From Pithys albifrons albifrons (taxonomy: Eukaryota > Chordata > Aves > Passeriformes > Thamnophilidae), in contig NC_092474.1 of the NCBI RefSeq assembly GCF_047495875.1, positions 9,114,501-9,178,500 of the forward strand: a stretch of 64,000 bases of DNA, given 5' to 3'. The notes under the pieces were generated by a model. That model had not been told where the DNA came from. It saw only the letters and a program-made list of their open reading frames with translations, and searched no databases. This document shows positions 48,055 through 58,529 of this stretch, in pieces. Made by a program: the position numbers and the translations under genes. How positions within the stretch are numbered: position 1 is the first letter of the stretch; every line of letters begins with the position of its first letter.

Positions 48055-49060
48055 TCTTTCCCACTCATTTTCTACCCCACCACACAAAGAGGCACTTTGC
48101 AAGAGCACATCATTTACGACTGTACTGAAAGATGAACTCAGTTTCAACACTGCCAAAAAATCCAGATACCACAGCAAAGAAAGCAGGCATCAGTCATCTA
48201 GGAGCACAGCAGCATGCCCAGCATGCTTAGAGCCTCATTCCCTACAACACTTTATAGACCACTTGTTCTCCCTCTGCTTCATTCTGTACTATTCACTTGG
48301 AGAGCAAGGCTTTACCTGACACCCCCTTACCCACACAGACAACTCCTGTGCTCCAAGGACAACTAATGCCTGAGCCTACGGTTTGCAAAGGCTGACACTG
48401 GCCCTCAGTGACTAGAGACCAAGCAAAACCACCTTTTCCTTTTATTTGACTACAGCCATGTCATTTGCTGGTTTTCCTGGATGTGTTTGGGCTGCCCATT
48501 TGAATCCAGCCTATAATGTACAAGTAAGTGCTAAGACCTTTACATTGTGGCCTCCGAAGTGGTCCACAGATACATCAGCCAAATCACCACCATGGACAGC
48601 TGTGTCCCAGACAAACAAGCCTTTGCTATGAAGGAGTTCAGCACAAGAATGAAACAATAGACACCAAAACATCCAATTTGGCGAGTTCCAAAATAAAGAT
48701 TCATGTGCCTGGCCTTGGGGATGCTGCAGCTGATGCTTCAGTCACACTAAAGCTGTGTCAGTGCCATTTAGTGCCTGCTCCAATGTGTGCTGCTGACCAC
48801 ATGCCTGCCATGAATTTGTGAGGGTAAGAGGAACCTGAATGAAAGGAGAATACAGCCAGTGCTACCTGAAAAAACAGTCCTGGCCTTGTCACCGAGACCA
48901 GGCTCTTGGCCCTGCCTCCCCTGAGTCCAAAGCTATCACCCACATCTTCCTTCACCTATCCTTCTCCTGCATTTTGAACATTTTGATTTACCTGCAAAAA
49001 TATTAAAAGGAGGGTTTTTTTTAATTTCACATTTTATGAGTAGCTTTAGGAAGCAAGAAG
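48055..49060. other. Noncoding stretch, nothing recognisable
   Basis: Frames shorter than 100 codons, no domain, no transposon and no CpG cluster. Confidence 0.6.
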
Positions 49061-49064
49061 ATGA

Positions 49065-49330
49065 GGAATCCATCCCCAGTGGAGAACACGTGGCTAACGG
49101 GCAGATTTAATTTATATGAAGCACACCGCTCTCTCGTAAGCCCTGCTTGGCATATTAAACTGGTGTCTTACATCTCCTTCCAGTGCCAGAAATATTCATT
49201 TCCCACATCATAAAGACCCATCCATGAATAATAATATTAATAATTAAGCACCTGACTCTAGGGCTATACTTTGAGCATCATAACACTCTAATCATTTGCT
49301 TATCCCATGATAATTGCACTCCTCCATCCT
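49065..49330. promoter_or_regulatory. Enhancer-like block with TAAT and E-box motifs
   Basis: It contains GAACACGTGGC (a palindromic CACGTG E-box, about 49085-49095), retained CpGs in AACGGGC and CACCGC, GATTTAATTTATATG, then a TAAT array ATAATAATATTAATAATTAAG (about 49228-49248), and CATGATAATTGCAC. No transposon is recognised. The texture resembles conserved noncoding elements elsewhere in the window. Conservation is untested. Confidence 0.28.
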
Positions 49331-49334
49331 GTTT

Positions 49335-50730
49335 CTATGCTCTGCCTTATTGGTTAACCATTTATTTGCTAGGGTGTTTCTTGAGACCCCACCCAAGTTT
49401 TCAGGCCACAGGTCTCACCCTCCTAGCAAACTGCTGAGGTGTGTGCCCAGTGTTGGCAGCAGGATTCCCAAAGAGCAGTCCCAGGGCTCTGCTGACACCC
49501 ATCATTCCCACCAGGCTCACAAGGAGGGGTGGTCCAGCAATGCAGGGCAGAGCAGATGTCCCAGCAACCTGTGCTGGCACAAAGCCACACTCATTTCATC
49601 TCCTTCCCGAAAGGAGAAGTAACCAAAGCAGTGGGAAGGGAGGAGGATGAATCTCTGCCACACAGAGCCAAGCAGATAATTCCAGCTGAGCTTGCTCAGC
49701 ACTAGTGAGGAACTAGAAGCAATACAGCTGCATTAATATGGCATTCTGCCTGGACTAATGAGGTTTTCTGAGCAGCACAGTCTGTCCTGCACAGGCTCAC
49801 CTGCAATGGACATTTGTAAAAGCTTGTTTAGCTCAGTGCTGTTTGTTTCAAGCCCACTGCTGTAAGAATTATAGTCCCAATTCTGCCATCTTTCCCATGC
49901 CATATATAAGTACAATTGCTGCTGCACTGATTTCAACTAGAAATACTGTAACATGCAACTCAAGACAAGAAAAGGTTTACTGACTCCTTTCACACACTTT
50001 CTCTTGCTATGGTACTTACCTTTCATGTTTTTCCCCACCAAAGCCTGCAACTGCAGCACAGCAATCCAAGATTCTTGACCATCTCCTTATCCATGGCATT
50101 CCTGCAGAGTCCAGCCACAAATCTATCCCATGGAGATAGAAATCTCTGGACAGGCAAAAATTCCTCATTACATGTAATCTCACAGCATATAATGCACTGG
50201 TTCGGAAAGAGCTTCAGAAGGAAAGAAGGTTCATTAAAAGCCAGTGGATAGGAGTCTGCAAGGCCATCAATAAGAAAACAACAGCAGAGAAGCCAGAGCA
50301 AAATGGGCAATAACAACTAGTACTTCAAAAGCTGAATATATCAAAAAGTTTAGGGTCAGCAAAGAGGGCTTACAAAAATAACATGAAAGCAGCAAGACCA
50401 CAAAAAATAATCTGTTAAGACAAAAAGGCTGGTGTGGCAGGAAAGATCTCTAATGTTGGAAAAAAAATACTTTTGTGGTTGTTTCCAACTCCACACAACA
50501 AACACAAAAAACCACAAACACTGGCTTTTATGGCTGAATTAAACCAGAGATTGGTGATATGGCTTGTTTCTTTTGTCTGCTGAATAAAGTACAAAAAGAA
50601 ACTTGTTTCTTGCTGGTATCTCAAAACCAGGGAGAGCATGAGCACATACTCCAGAGATGATGGGACTCTACATGCTTACTTGGGGAAAACTTTAATTTAT
50701 CAAAGAGTTACTAGTTACATATGGATGAAG
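49335..50730. other. Noncoding stretch containing an ancient repeat fragment
   Basis: No gene is supported. The fossil repeat at 49871-49945 is listed separately. The remainder is unique sequence with short frames only. Confidence 0.6.
49871..49945. mobile_element. Ancient sauropsid interspersed-repeat fragment (unnamed)
   Basis: TAGTCCCAATTCTGCCATCT and the later CACTGATTTCAACTAG resemble, in order, the 'tcccaattctgcca' and 'cattgacttcaatggg' words of an old repeat seen widely in turtle, crocodile and bird DNA. The match is degraded. I cannot assign a Repbase name from memory with confidence. Confidence 0.35.
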
Positions 50731-50734
50731 ACAA

Positions 50735-50803
50735 GTCAGATCCTGCAAACTTCACTGATATAAATAACATCTTCTGCAAAGTCTGTTGAAATCAAGAACA
50801 GCC
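50735..50803. mobile_element. Ancient sauropsid interspersed-repeat fragment (unnamed)
   Basis: GATCCTGCAAACTTCACTGA and the following GTCTGTTGAAATCAAGA resemble the 'gatcctgcaaacccttactca' and 'cccattgaagtcaatgg' words of the same type of old repeat noted at 49871 and 54751. Divergence is high, as expected of a copy that predates birds. Confidence 0.4.
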
Positions 50804-50804
50804 A

Positions 50805-53800
50805 AAAAAACAGAATGGCAGTGCAGGTTGATGCATTTGAGGAGACTGTGCTTTGGCCAGCAATGAAACAAAGCAAGAAAGGGAAGAAAAACTAATTTTT
50901 CAAGAAGATGTGAAAATAAGAAAAGGCAGTTTTACAAAACTTTGGTGTACCAGACTCCAGCACTGACACCAACAGACAAGTATCAGCACAACTTCTCATC
51001 AGATTTTAGTGCCTTGAGGTACTGACATACACAGAAATAATTAACCCTGTTCATTGGTGTCACAAAGAGCACATTAGGTTTTATGAAGGAAGCAAATGCC
51101 CGTACAGCTTGTGGTTCCCCACATCTCTAAAAGCAAGGCACACAATGTCAAACAGGAGCTCCTGTCTGGAACTTTGCCTGGGGCTCAGTCTGTGCTGGAA
51201 AGATTCACCTCTTTGTTATACCAAGATACCTACAAACCTCCCCAGCCAGACAGACCTTTTCTTAAAGGCATTCTACGCAGATTTTACCATTCCTTTAGGG
51301 AAAATAGGACTGTGCAGCACTGCCTAAAGCACAGTGATATGCAGAGGCATGTTCCCCTTCTTTTTTCCTCCTTTGCAACTACACTATATCATCCCTCCCC
51401 TCTTTTTAATCACACAGCTGCGTATGAAATGCCTGGAAGGACCTGGCAGGGGCTGCTGTTTCACACAGGAGGAAAACAGCCCCTCATCAGCTGCAGGAAG
51501 TCAGAGCCCAGAGGCAGGAGCAGAGCAGCTGCTCTCTGGAACCAGCTGATGGCAGAATCTTGCTTCCCCTCAAGGCAATCTTTCCTGGCTCTTCCAGCTC
51601 AGGCAGTGTCCACCTCCTCCTGCCTGGCTCAGAATACAGCCTACTGAAAACCGGTACCACTATACCTGCCTTTGCACGATGACTTTTTATCACTGCAACT
51701 GTACTAACAAAAAGTCATACTGCCTAACCACAGTTAGTTCAATTATTACAATTTCAAGCCAAGTCAAAACTATTAGGGGAAAAAAAAAGAAGAAAAGAAA
51801 AAACAAACCTACCAGAAACAGATACTTTCAATCATCATTTCTAAAGTGCAACAAAGCCTTATCTGATAGTTATGCAAACATACTACACACCAGAATACTT
51901 GCAATACTTCCTGGAATACCTTACTTATCTGGAATATTTGCCAACTACTTGCCACAACTGTTGACTTTGAGTGTTTTTTGTTGAGTTTATTATCTGCCCA
52001 GTGTGACTAATTGTGTAGATCACATTCCTGGATTTGCTGCTTGACTAGACACTTCCTAGAATCAAAATCAGCCTTCACGGGAGCTATTGCAAACATCCAT
52101 AGTTAGTGGAAGCATCTACAAGAATCTTTTCCCAACATCTCTATTAACTAAACGGAGTTGATCAGAATAACCAGTGGAAGCCAGCAAAGGAAGACAGGGA
52201 TATCATGGGGATGATGTTGTGATAACTCATATCAGATTATGTAATGAAACTGGGTTGTGGAAATGAAAAGCATCAACTACCCATCAGTGCCTTTTGTCAG
52301 CAGCCACTCAGGTTCTGGTTGGCACAGGATATTGCCCCCAGTTATCTTGGGCTTCTTGTCCCGTTCAAGCTGTGCACCAAGACTGTGTTTTACATCATTT
52401 AAACACAAAACAAAAGTATATACATTTGCATAAATGATACACAAGCAGGTCTGCCCCACTGCACTCAGGAGAAGACAAACCTGAACACAGCCACAAGACT
52501 GGCACCTGACAGCCGTGAGGACCTGAGGCTAAAACCCAACTGTTGTTTTACACTGTTAATTGTCTGGAATATCCATTCATTGCACCAGTCTGCTGTCTTG
52601 TTGTGTATGCAGAACTGCAAGAGCTTCAGGGCAGAGGCCATCATTTTTTGTATGTTTATACAGTGCCTACAACAACAAGACAGTAGCAACTGGAAATCAA
52701 ATAATTAAGTCATTCTAGTAACAATGACAGGGCTGAAAAGCAGTGATTCTGGCTGTGTCAGAGCTGCATAAATCCATTTAATGCTCACACAGATATTCTA
52801 ACCTCCCTGGCCTATTACAGAGCTCAGCTCTTGAGAGCAGAAAATTGGGAGATAAACTAATGCACTGAAGGTTAGCAGTCCTAGTGCACAGATGCCAGTC
52901 AGGATAATACAATGGGTCAGTCAAGGAAGCAAATGAATCTGCTTCAAAATGCCTGCTCTGAATGCCGTGGGTTAAATCCCTGTAGCCTACAGAGGGTAGA
53001 ATTGAGTACAAGAAAGATGAATGGGATTTTCTTTTCATGAATGGAATAACTGGTAACAGAAACTCCTCAGACCTGCAAGCTAAGTCAGCCTTGGGACACT
53101 CATTGCTACCATTGCACAACACAACAGCTTTCCTCTCTAGGAAGTTTAAACTTCAACACTTCCATGGGAGGCTCCTTCCACTCAGACAATTAAAGTCAAC
53201 AGTACAAGACTCCAAAGAACTGTCTTCCAGAACTAGGGTGTAAATACAATTAGTTTTCAGACCAAAGATGTACAGTCAGTAAGAATCTCAGCCACATGTT
53301 CATCTCTGACTGGCCGGTGCATCAACTCCATTAAATAAAAGATCGTTCAGTCTAAGTCACCACAAGACTGTGACCCCACCACTTTCCCAGGGACTCAGAG
53401 AGGTTTGTGACTGTTGTTTCCATAGCTGGTCACCTACGGGGGGAACAAGTTCCCAGGAAGAATCAGCAGTTGGTGCAATCCCAAAATCCAAAGATCAAAA
53501 GATCACATGGCTCAAAGAAAGACTCTGTCCTGAAGTGGTTGGATACAGGGCCCAACAGCCATCCATTAAGCTTTGGCACATTCAATATTTACAGAATTAT
53601 CAGTAAGGCAGTGGCTGCTGGCCAGTCTGGCCTAGCACACTGCAAACAGCCCCACAGCAGGATGCAGCCAGACACACACAACCCTCATGCACAAGTGGAT
53701 CTGGGCAGGTGACAGGACCCTGGACCCAGGTCTAGCAGGGGGCTTTGCTTGTTCCTCTGTGAGCCCCAGCTTTCTGCAGAGCCACCCACACTGCCAGTGG

Positions 53801-54745
53801 GTGCCAAGAGATGCACTCATTCCTGGCTCCTTCCTGTCAGGGAGGCAAAGCATACAGCAGAGCTGCAGGGCAACATGGGGCAAAGGTTGCCTCCCTTTCC
53901 AAGGATAAATCTGTCCCACACCCCGAGCTTAAGCCTCTCTGCTTTGCAAGAGAACTGCAAGGTCAGGTGGAAGGTGTGAGAAGAAAATTGCTGTTCTTTG
54001 GAGGGACAAGCACCAAAATCCTGCAGCCATCCAGGGTGGCTTGCAGCTGAAGCTGGCTTACCCCTGCCACTGAGAGCTGCTTTAGCAGCTGTGAATTTAA
54101 CAAGAGTACTACAAAAATAACCTTGCTTGTTTATAAAAGCAAGCAGGCTGAGTGACATTTCTATTACAGAGCACACACCACCGGGAGATTCCCTGACGCT
54201 GCAGCAAACCAATGTAATCTGCATTACGATGCACTGCTCTCTCTGCAGCACACACAGCTGGCTGTGCTTTCCTGGTGTAACAGCAGGTCTGATTCTCCTC
54301 CCCCTGGGGCTGGGGGAAGTTTGTTATAGGCTTTGGTGGTAATAAGATCAAGTACTAAATCCATGAGTAACCACTAATGTTACTTGCATTCACACAGCCT
54401 CATCTCATAGGATCAGTGTTATGTATGTGGCTTGTGCATCCTGCTGTCTCTGCACATCCTGCAGCTTGCTCCCAGCTCAGCCAGAAAGGGGGGCATTCTC
54501 TTGCAGTTGTTGGATAAAACTGCATTATAACATAATTTCCAGTTTACACTGCATGGCTGAGATGTTCAGACACTTAAATATGAAATCATTTAAGTGAATA
54601 AAAGGCTCATGTCTTTATTTAGACTCCTAAAACCTTAGCAATGTATTGGAATCTCTTCTATAGGTTCCTCTCAAACCCACTACAAAGAGTGTTGTGTACA
54701 GCACTGTGTGTATTAACAAACATAACAAAACAACAAGGTCAGATG
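50805..54745. other. Noncoding stretch, no supportable gene
   Basis: The longest frame is 183 codons at 51096-51647 plus. It has no recognisable domain or signal peptide, and other long frames overlap it. A purine tract lies at 51775-51803. Near 53632-54251 long frames are open on both strands, again the pattern of chance ORFs. No repeat was recognised. Confidence 0.6.
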
Positions 54746-54750
54746 CTCTT

Positions 54751-54842
54751 AATCACACCAGTTTAAATCCAGAGTTACTTTGATAAAATCAATTGGATTA
54801 TTGATATTTACAATGGTATACTGGGGAGCAGGATTTGACCCT
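54751..54842. mobile_element. Ancient palindromic sauropsid repeat (unnamed)
   Basis: AATCACACCAGTTTAAATCC, AGTTACTTTGATAAAATCAA, TTTACAATGGTATACTGGGG and GCAGGATTTGACCC follow, in order, the words of a well-known old amniote repeat ('caccagtgtaaatccggagtaactccattgaagtcaatgg...ttacaccagtgtaaaactggtg...agcaggatttggccc'). Its centre is nearly palindromic, so the two flanks are rough reverse complements. This is the clearest of the fossils of this type here. Family name not assigned. Confidence 0.5.
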
Positions 54843-54844
54843 TA

Positions 54845-57255
54845 ATCTCTCTGACATGGATTGCTGCCCTGCAGCAAATGCAGCTCCTACTAATCTGTTC
54901 AGATGCCATCAATGTAATCTGCAGCAACTGCTCTGCATCTACCAAATGAGTATAGTGATCTCACAATGAGCAGTAACAACTGTTAATGCTTATACCCAAG
55001 GCAGGCACTGTCCTCTATAGCAATGACATGTGCACAGAACCCCTGCAGTGCATTGCACAAACCAGCTGTGCACATCAACAGAAGCATCAAACTCAGGATC
55101 TCATCCTTGCAATATCACCAGCTTTATTTTAATCTCAGCATTCACTGGGCCTGACTCTGCCTGTCTCATCTAAGGTATGGGCAGGATGGTCTGCTCGCTT
55201 CTCCCCAGCTGGACTATCAGGGTTGTTCTGGAATACACCGATATCTGTGGCTGTATCTATCTTTTGTGCCTCTTTCTAGTAATGTCATTTACCAAACTTT
55301 CTGAAATGTTCCTTGAATGGACTCAGGTTTCAGGTTTCATCTGTACCAAAACATTCTACAGTTACTAGAGATTTTGAGAGATAACATTTTCTTGCCTTTT
55401 TTCACAAAAAAAAATCAGAAATCCAGTCTTTTTTTTTTCCACTGTGACTCAAGAGAGAAAAAATGTAAATCAAAGTCATCGAAAAAAGAGTACATTCTAA
55501 TAAAAACACTAAGCTCTATTCCAGATGCCTGTGGCTTCTGACTGTGCCCATACAAAGATGGCAGCAGCACGTGTTCAGTCAGAACATTCTTTAAAGCTTT
55601 GCTATGCTTGTGGTCAAAAGGCATACATGGTGTAAATCATAATCCCAAAGACTGACACTGAAATTGCCTCAGATGTCACACAACTGGATATAGCTTAGCT
55701 TTTACATATTCATTTGGCTGAAAAAGCCCTGCTTTGCTGGTATTCAAACTGCAAGCAAGATGTAGGGGGATGACTTCTATGTAGGTAGGTGGGCTCTTTT
55801 TTCATCCTGGACCTCTGCTGAGTTAAAGGTTTATAAACCACAGCAAGCTTGCCACTATCACTGTTTGAAAATGATGCCATCTTAAAATAGCACAAAGGCA
55901 GATCTCAAAGCAAATAGCACTGTTTCCTTCCCTACAGTCACCTGTGTATGTGCCATTCTCATGTTTCACAGATGGACGGAACAACACTCTTATAGTCTTG
56001 CCATTTATCTACAGATACAAATGCTGGACCTAAATGATTATACTACTTGGCTACGGTGCCTGTATTGTAACTGTCTCATTTTCAGCCTTTACTGATCATA
56101 AATTAACTACTTCCTAAATGGGAATATATTCATTTAGCTTGCATGTATGCTTTGAAAGAAATCTTTCTCTAAGAGATTTAGGTGCTGGAGAAGGCTGCTC
56201 TGGGTCAGTGCAGATTTGCTGCACTAACTATTGGAGAAGAATACTCAAGTATTTATCACAAAACATGATAAATTAACATCAACATTCCATCAAGTTCAGA
56301 AAAATAATTTCCCCTCCAAGCATGTTCAGCTTTCCTTTGCATTCCAAACCCCACACAGGCCAGTGCCAGGTGGGAGGGCTGTAGGCAATGCAGCTCCACC
56401 TGTGTGGACAGCAGTGCCTTCCTCTGCTTCCCAGCCACTGAAATTCTGTTCAGCAGCTCAGGGTTTCAGGCACTCTGGGATTTCAGTGCTTCATAAACTG
56501 CATTTTGTTCCTGCTTGTTTTCCTTTTTGTTAAACAATCCCTTGCAAAGAAGGCAGTACAGGGAGCTTCACAGTGGGCAAATTACAGACCAGTCTGCTCA
56601 GAGAGAAAGCTCCTTCCTGGAGGGCACAAGTCAGAGGTTTATGCCTTGACATACAGGGTTCTTGTAGTTTTATCATTTTAATTCACTTTATCTTTTTTAA
56701 TTCAGCTGCTGATGTTCTCAGCATTTAGATACAATGAGTGGGTCTCAAGATCAGGAACACAGCTTCAACATTCAGTTAATTTTCACAGGGATTTTGATAC
56801 CTACCTTGTTTCTCTTGCCTTGGAAAATTCTCATATTTACTTCTTTGGATGCTGTTGAACTCCTGGCCAAGTGCTACCTTTTGTCAAGATGTTCTGCATG
56901 TGACTCTAGAAGATTTTCTTTAGCTGTTTTAAAAATGTTGCCTATCAAAGGCAACATTTGTTATCCAGTATCTCCTTCCTCTTCCACTGTAAAATCTATC
57001 ATCATATTAGTCTTCATTTCACATGCTTCTGGAATTTTTCTGTTATTTTCTGGAATTGAATTAACTCTCCATTTATTACCCCCCTCTCCAACTTAAATAA
57101 TCTCTCTCTTGCTGCGTATGCTGCCTCATTTCATGTTTACAATGCCTGTGTGAACACAGAATGCCTGAGAATGGATCCAGGACCCCATGTGAAGGCTGGA
57201 GAGGAAATGTCCAGATCTTAACCAGGAGCAGCTCTGGCTGCTGTGACTGCTGACA
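54845..57255. other. Noncoding stretch, no supportable gene
   Basis: Frames up to 120 codons (56734-57096 plus) lack domains. A T10 tract lies at 55429-55438. A perfect hairpin at 56933-56959 is listed separately. Confidence 0.6.
56933..56959. repeat. Perfect 10-bp inverted repeat (hairpin)
   Basis: The left arm AAATGTTGCC (56933-56942) and right arm GGCAACATTT (56950-56959) are exact reverse complements around the 7-base loop TATCAAA. It would fold stably in RNA. Length and loop are too small for a typical microRNA precursor. The arms resemble RFX-like GTTGCC/GGCAAC half sites facing each other. Confidence 0.85.
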
Positions 57256-57266
57256 GTCTAAACCAA

Positions 57267-57425
57267 CAGTTATCAACCTTTTCTGGGTTGCAGATCCTAC
57301 AAATTTCCCAGTGGCTGTCCCAGGCTTTGTATAGCAAATGTCAGCACGCTGACCACAGGCTCCCTTTCCTTTGGCACTCCCAGAACAACTCTGGGAGCCT
57401 CCAGGCTGCAGATTATGAATCACTA
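57267..57425. mobile_element. Degraded hAT-type MITE
   Basis: The left end CAGTTATCAACCTTTTCTGG matches the hAT/Charlie terminal pattern 'cagtggttctcaacctttttagg', and GTTGCAGATCC the following 'gtcgcggaccc'. The right end CAGATTATGAATCACTA matches the inverted terminus '...caggttgagaaccactg'. Inside, CTCCCAGA (57377-57384) and TCTGGGAG (57390-57397) form a perfect 8-bp stem. TAAACCAA before the element (57259-57266) and TAAATCAA at 57424-57431 match at 7 of 8 positions. That repeat overlaps the last two bases of the right end as drawn, so it is only tentative target-site evidence. No transposase is encoded in the 159 bases. Confidence 0.5.
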
Positions 57426-57429
57426 AATC

Positions 57430-57675
57430 AATTGCCTTAAAAAGAGGTGCAAGTTTCTCATTCACCTCAAGGAAGTGTTAACACTACAGTGCAGCAACAG
57501 CCACACCGGTGTCAGCACTCCCAACCAGCATGGCAGAATGGTGACCCACAGAGAATTTTGCCATTGCACAAGGATTTGGGGAATAGAGCTGGTGTCAACA
57601 TTGGTATTTTTCAGCCCAACCTCTGACACCAGAGTCCTAATTCAGAGCAGTTTAGTGAAATTCTGTTTCTCTTCC
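57430..57675. other. Noncoding, nothing recognisable
   Basis: Short unique sequence to the right of the MITE. A 71-codon frame at 57475-57690 plus has no domain. Confidence 0.55.
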
Positions 57676-57679
57676 TATG

Positions 57680-58230
57680 TCCTTTATTAGCATTAATATA
57701 TGTAAATTTTTATGCAAATACATGACATTTAAAGGTAAAATTTCTGCTCTATATAATAATTACATACACTTTTTAAAAAGGTTTTTAAAGACCTATAATT
57801 ATGAGATAAAAGAGAGTGCATGTAACTATAACAGTTAATGTCCTACATAAGTTAAAGTGAGCATTGCAGCTAAGGAAGGGTTTGTCTTTTAAAGTTCTGA
57901 TTCAGCAAGATGCTTAAGCATGGAAGTAATTTTAAACATATAAATAAAGCTGTTTGAGAAATATTAGTTCCTTTTCTAAAGAAAGTTCAGAGGAAGTTTT
58001 TATTTTTCATTAAAATACTCTATTTTGCTAATTATAAATCAGATGTTTTAACAAAGCATGTTCAAAACTAAAAAAAAAATCCTTCCCCAAATATAAATTT
58101 CTTTTTTAATTTTTCCCTTCAAAAGGAAAGACAGAGCAGAAGGTTTCAGTGAATAAAAATTATAAAAATTCAACAGAAAATTCTCCTTTTTTTCCATTTT
58201 CCGCCTGCAAGCTCTGCTGTAAGGGTGAAG
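57680..58230. other. AT-rich block with an ancient repeat fragment
   Basis: Strongly AT-rich unique sequence with TAAT and octamer-like words (TTATGCAAATAC near 57710-57721, TATAATAATTACAT near 57752-57765). The piece 57896-57940 (GTTCTGATTCAGCAAGATGCTTAAGCATGG and on) resembles the 'ctgattcagcaaagcacttaagcatgtgcttaa' portion of an old sauropsid repeat. No gene. The first 200 bases could be a conserved element. Confidence 0.4.
57896..57940. mobile_element. Ancient sauropsid interspersed-repeat fragment (unnamed)
   Basis: TCTGATTCAGCAAGATGCTT followed by AAGCATGGAAGTAATTTTAA keeps the order and spacing of the old repeat's 'tgattcagcaaagcacttaagcatgtgcttaacttta' segment. It is probably from the same type as the fragment at 50735. 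Confidence 0.4.
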
Positions 58231-58289
58231 TTTAACTATGCTTAAACGCTCAGCTGAAACACAGCTAGATGGGTGCCCTGAGATGGGCA

Positions 58290-58525
58290 GGGCAGGGCTG
58301 GTCCCTGCGCTGCCCCCGCGGGCTGTCCGTGCAGCGCAGCATCCCCAGGGCACTCGGGGGTGGCCGGAGCTGCCGCGCGGCCCCGCGCTGGGTCCCCGCT
58401 GCTTCCTCCAGCTCGTCTGTGCCTGACCCAACCCACGCTGCGGCGGGGCCGGGTCCCTTCCCGGGCGTGTGCGGGAGCCAATCCCCCCTGGCCCGTGTCA
58501 CACAGAGGAAAAGGAGCCACACAAG
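58290..58525 (+). promoter_or_regulatory. CpG island with a splice donor at its right edge
   Basis: About 22 CpGs in 210 bases with GC near 75 percent, the densest CpG patch in the window, in sharp contrast to the AT-rich flank on the left. GCGGCGGGGCCGGG (58440-58453) and CCCGCGGG are typical promoter words. At the right edge CAAG/GTGAGG (GT at 58526) is a strong splice donor, so a plus-strand first exon ending at 58525 is plausible. A frame from 58269 stays open to that donor, Arg/Pro/Ala-rich without a recognisable domain. No TATA box is seen. Transcription direction and product are unknown, and a lncRNA is quite possible. Confidence 0.45.
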
Positions 58526-58529
58526 GTGA

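Noticed and set aside
51096..51647. 183-codon plus-strand frame
   Set aside because: No recognisable domain, no splice or promoter context, and competing open frames over the same interval.
51775..51803. Polypurine tract resembling a retroviral PPT
   Set aside because: No LTR follows it and no internal retroviral sequence precedes it.
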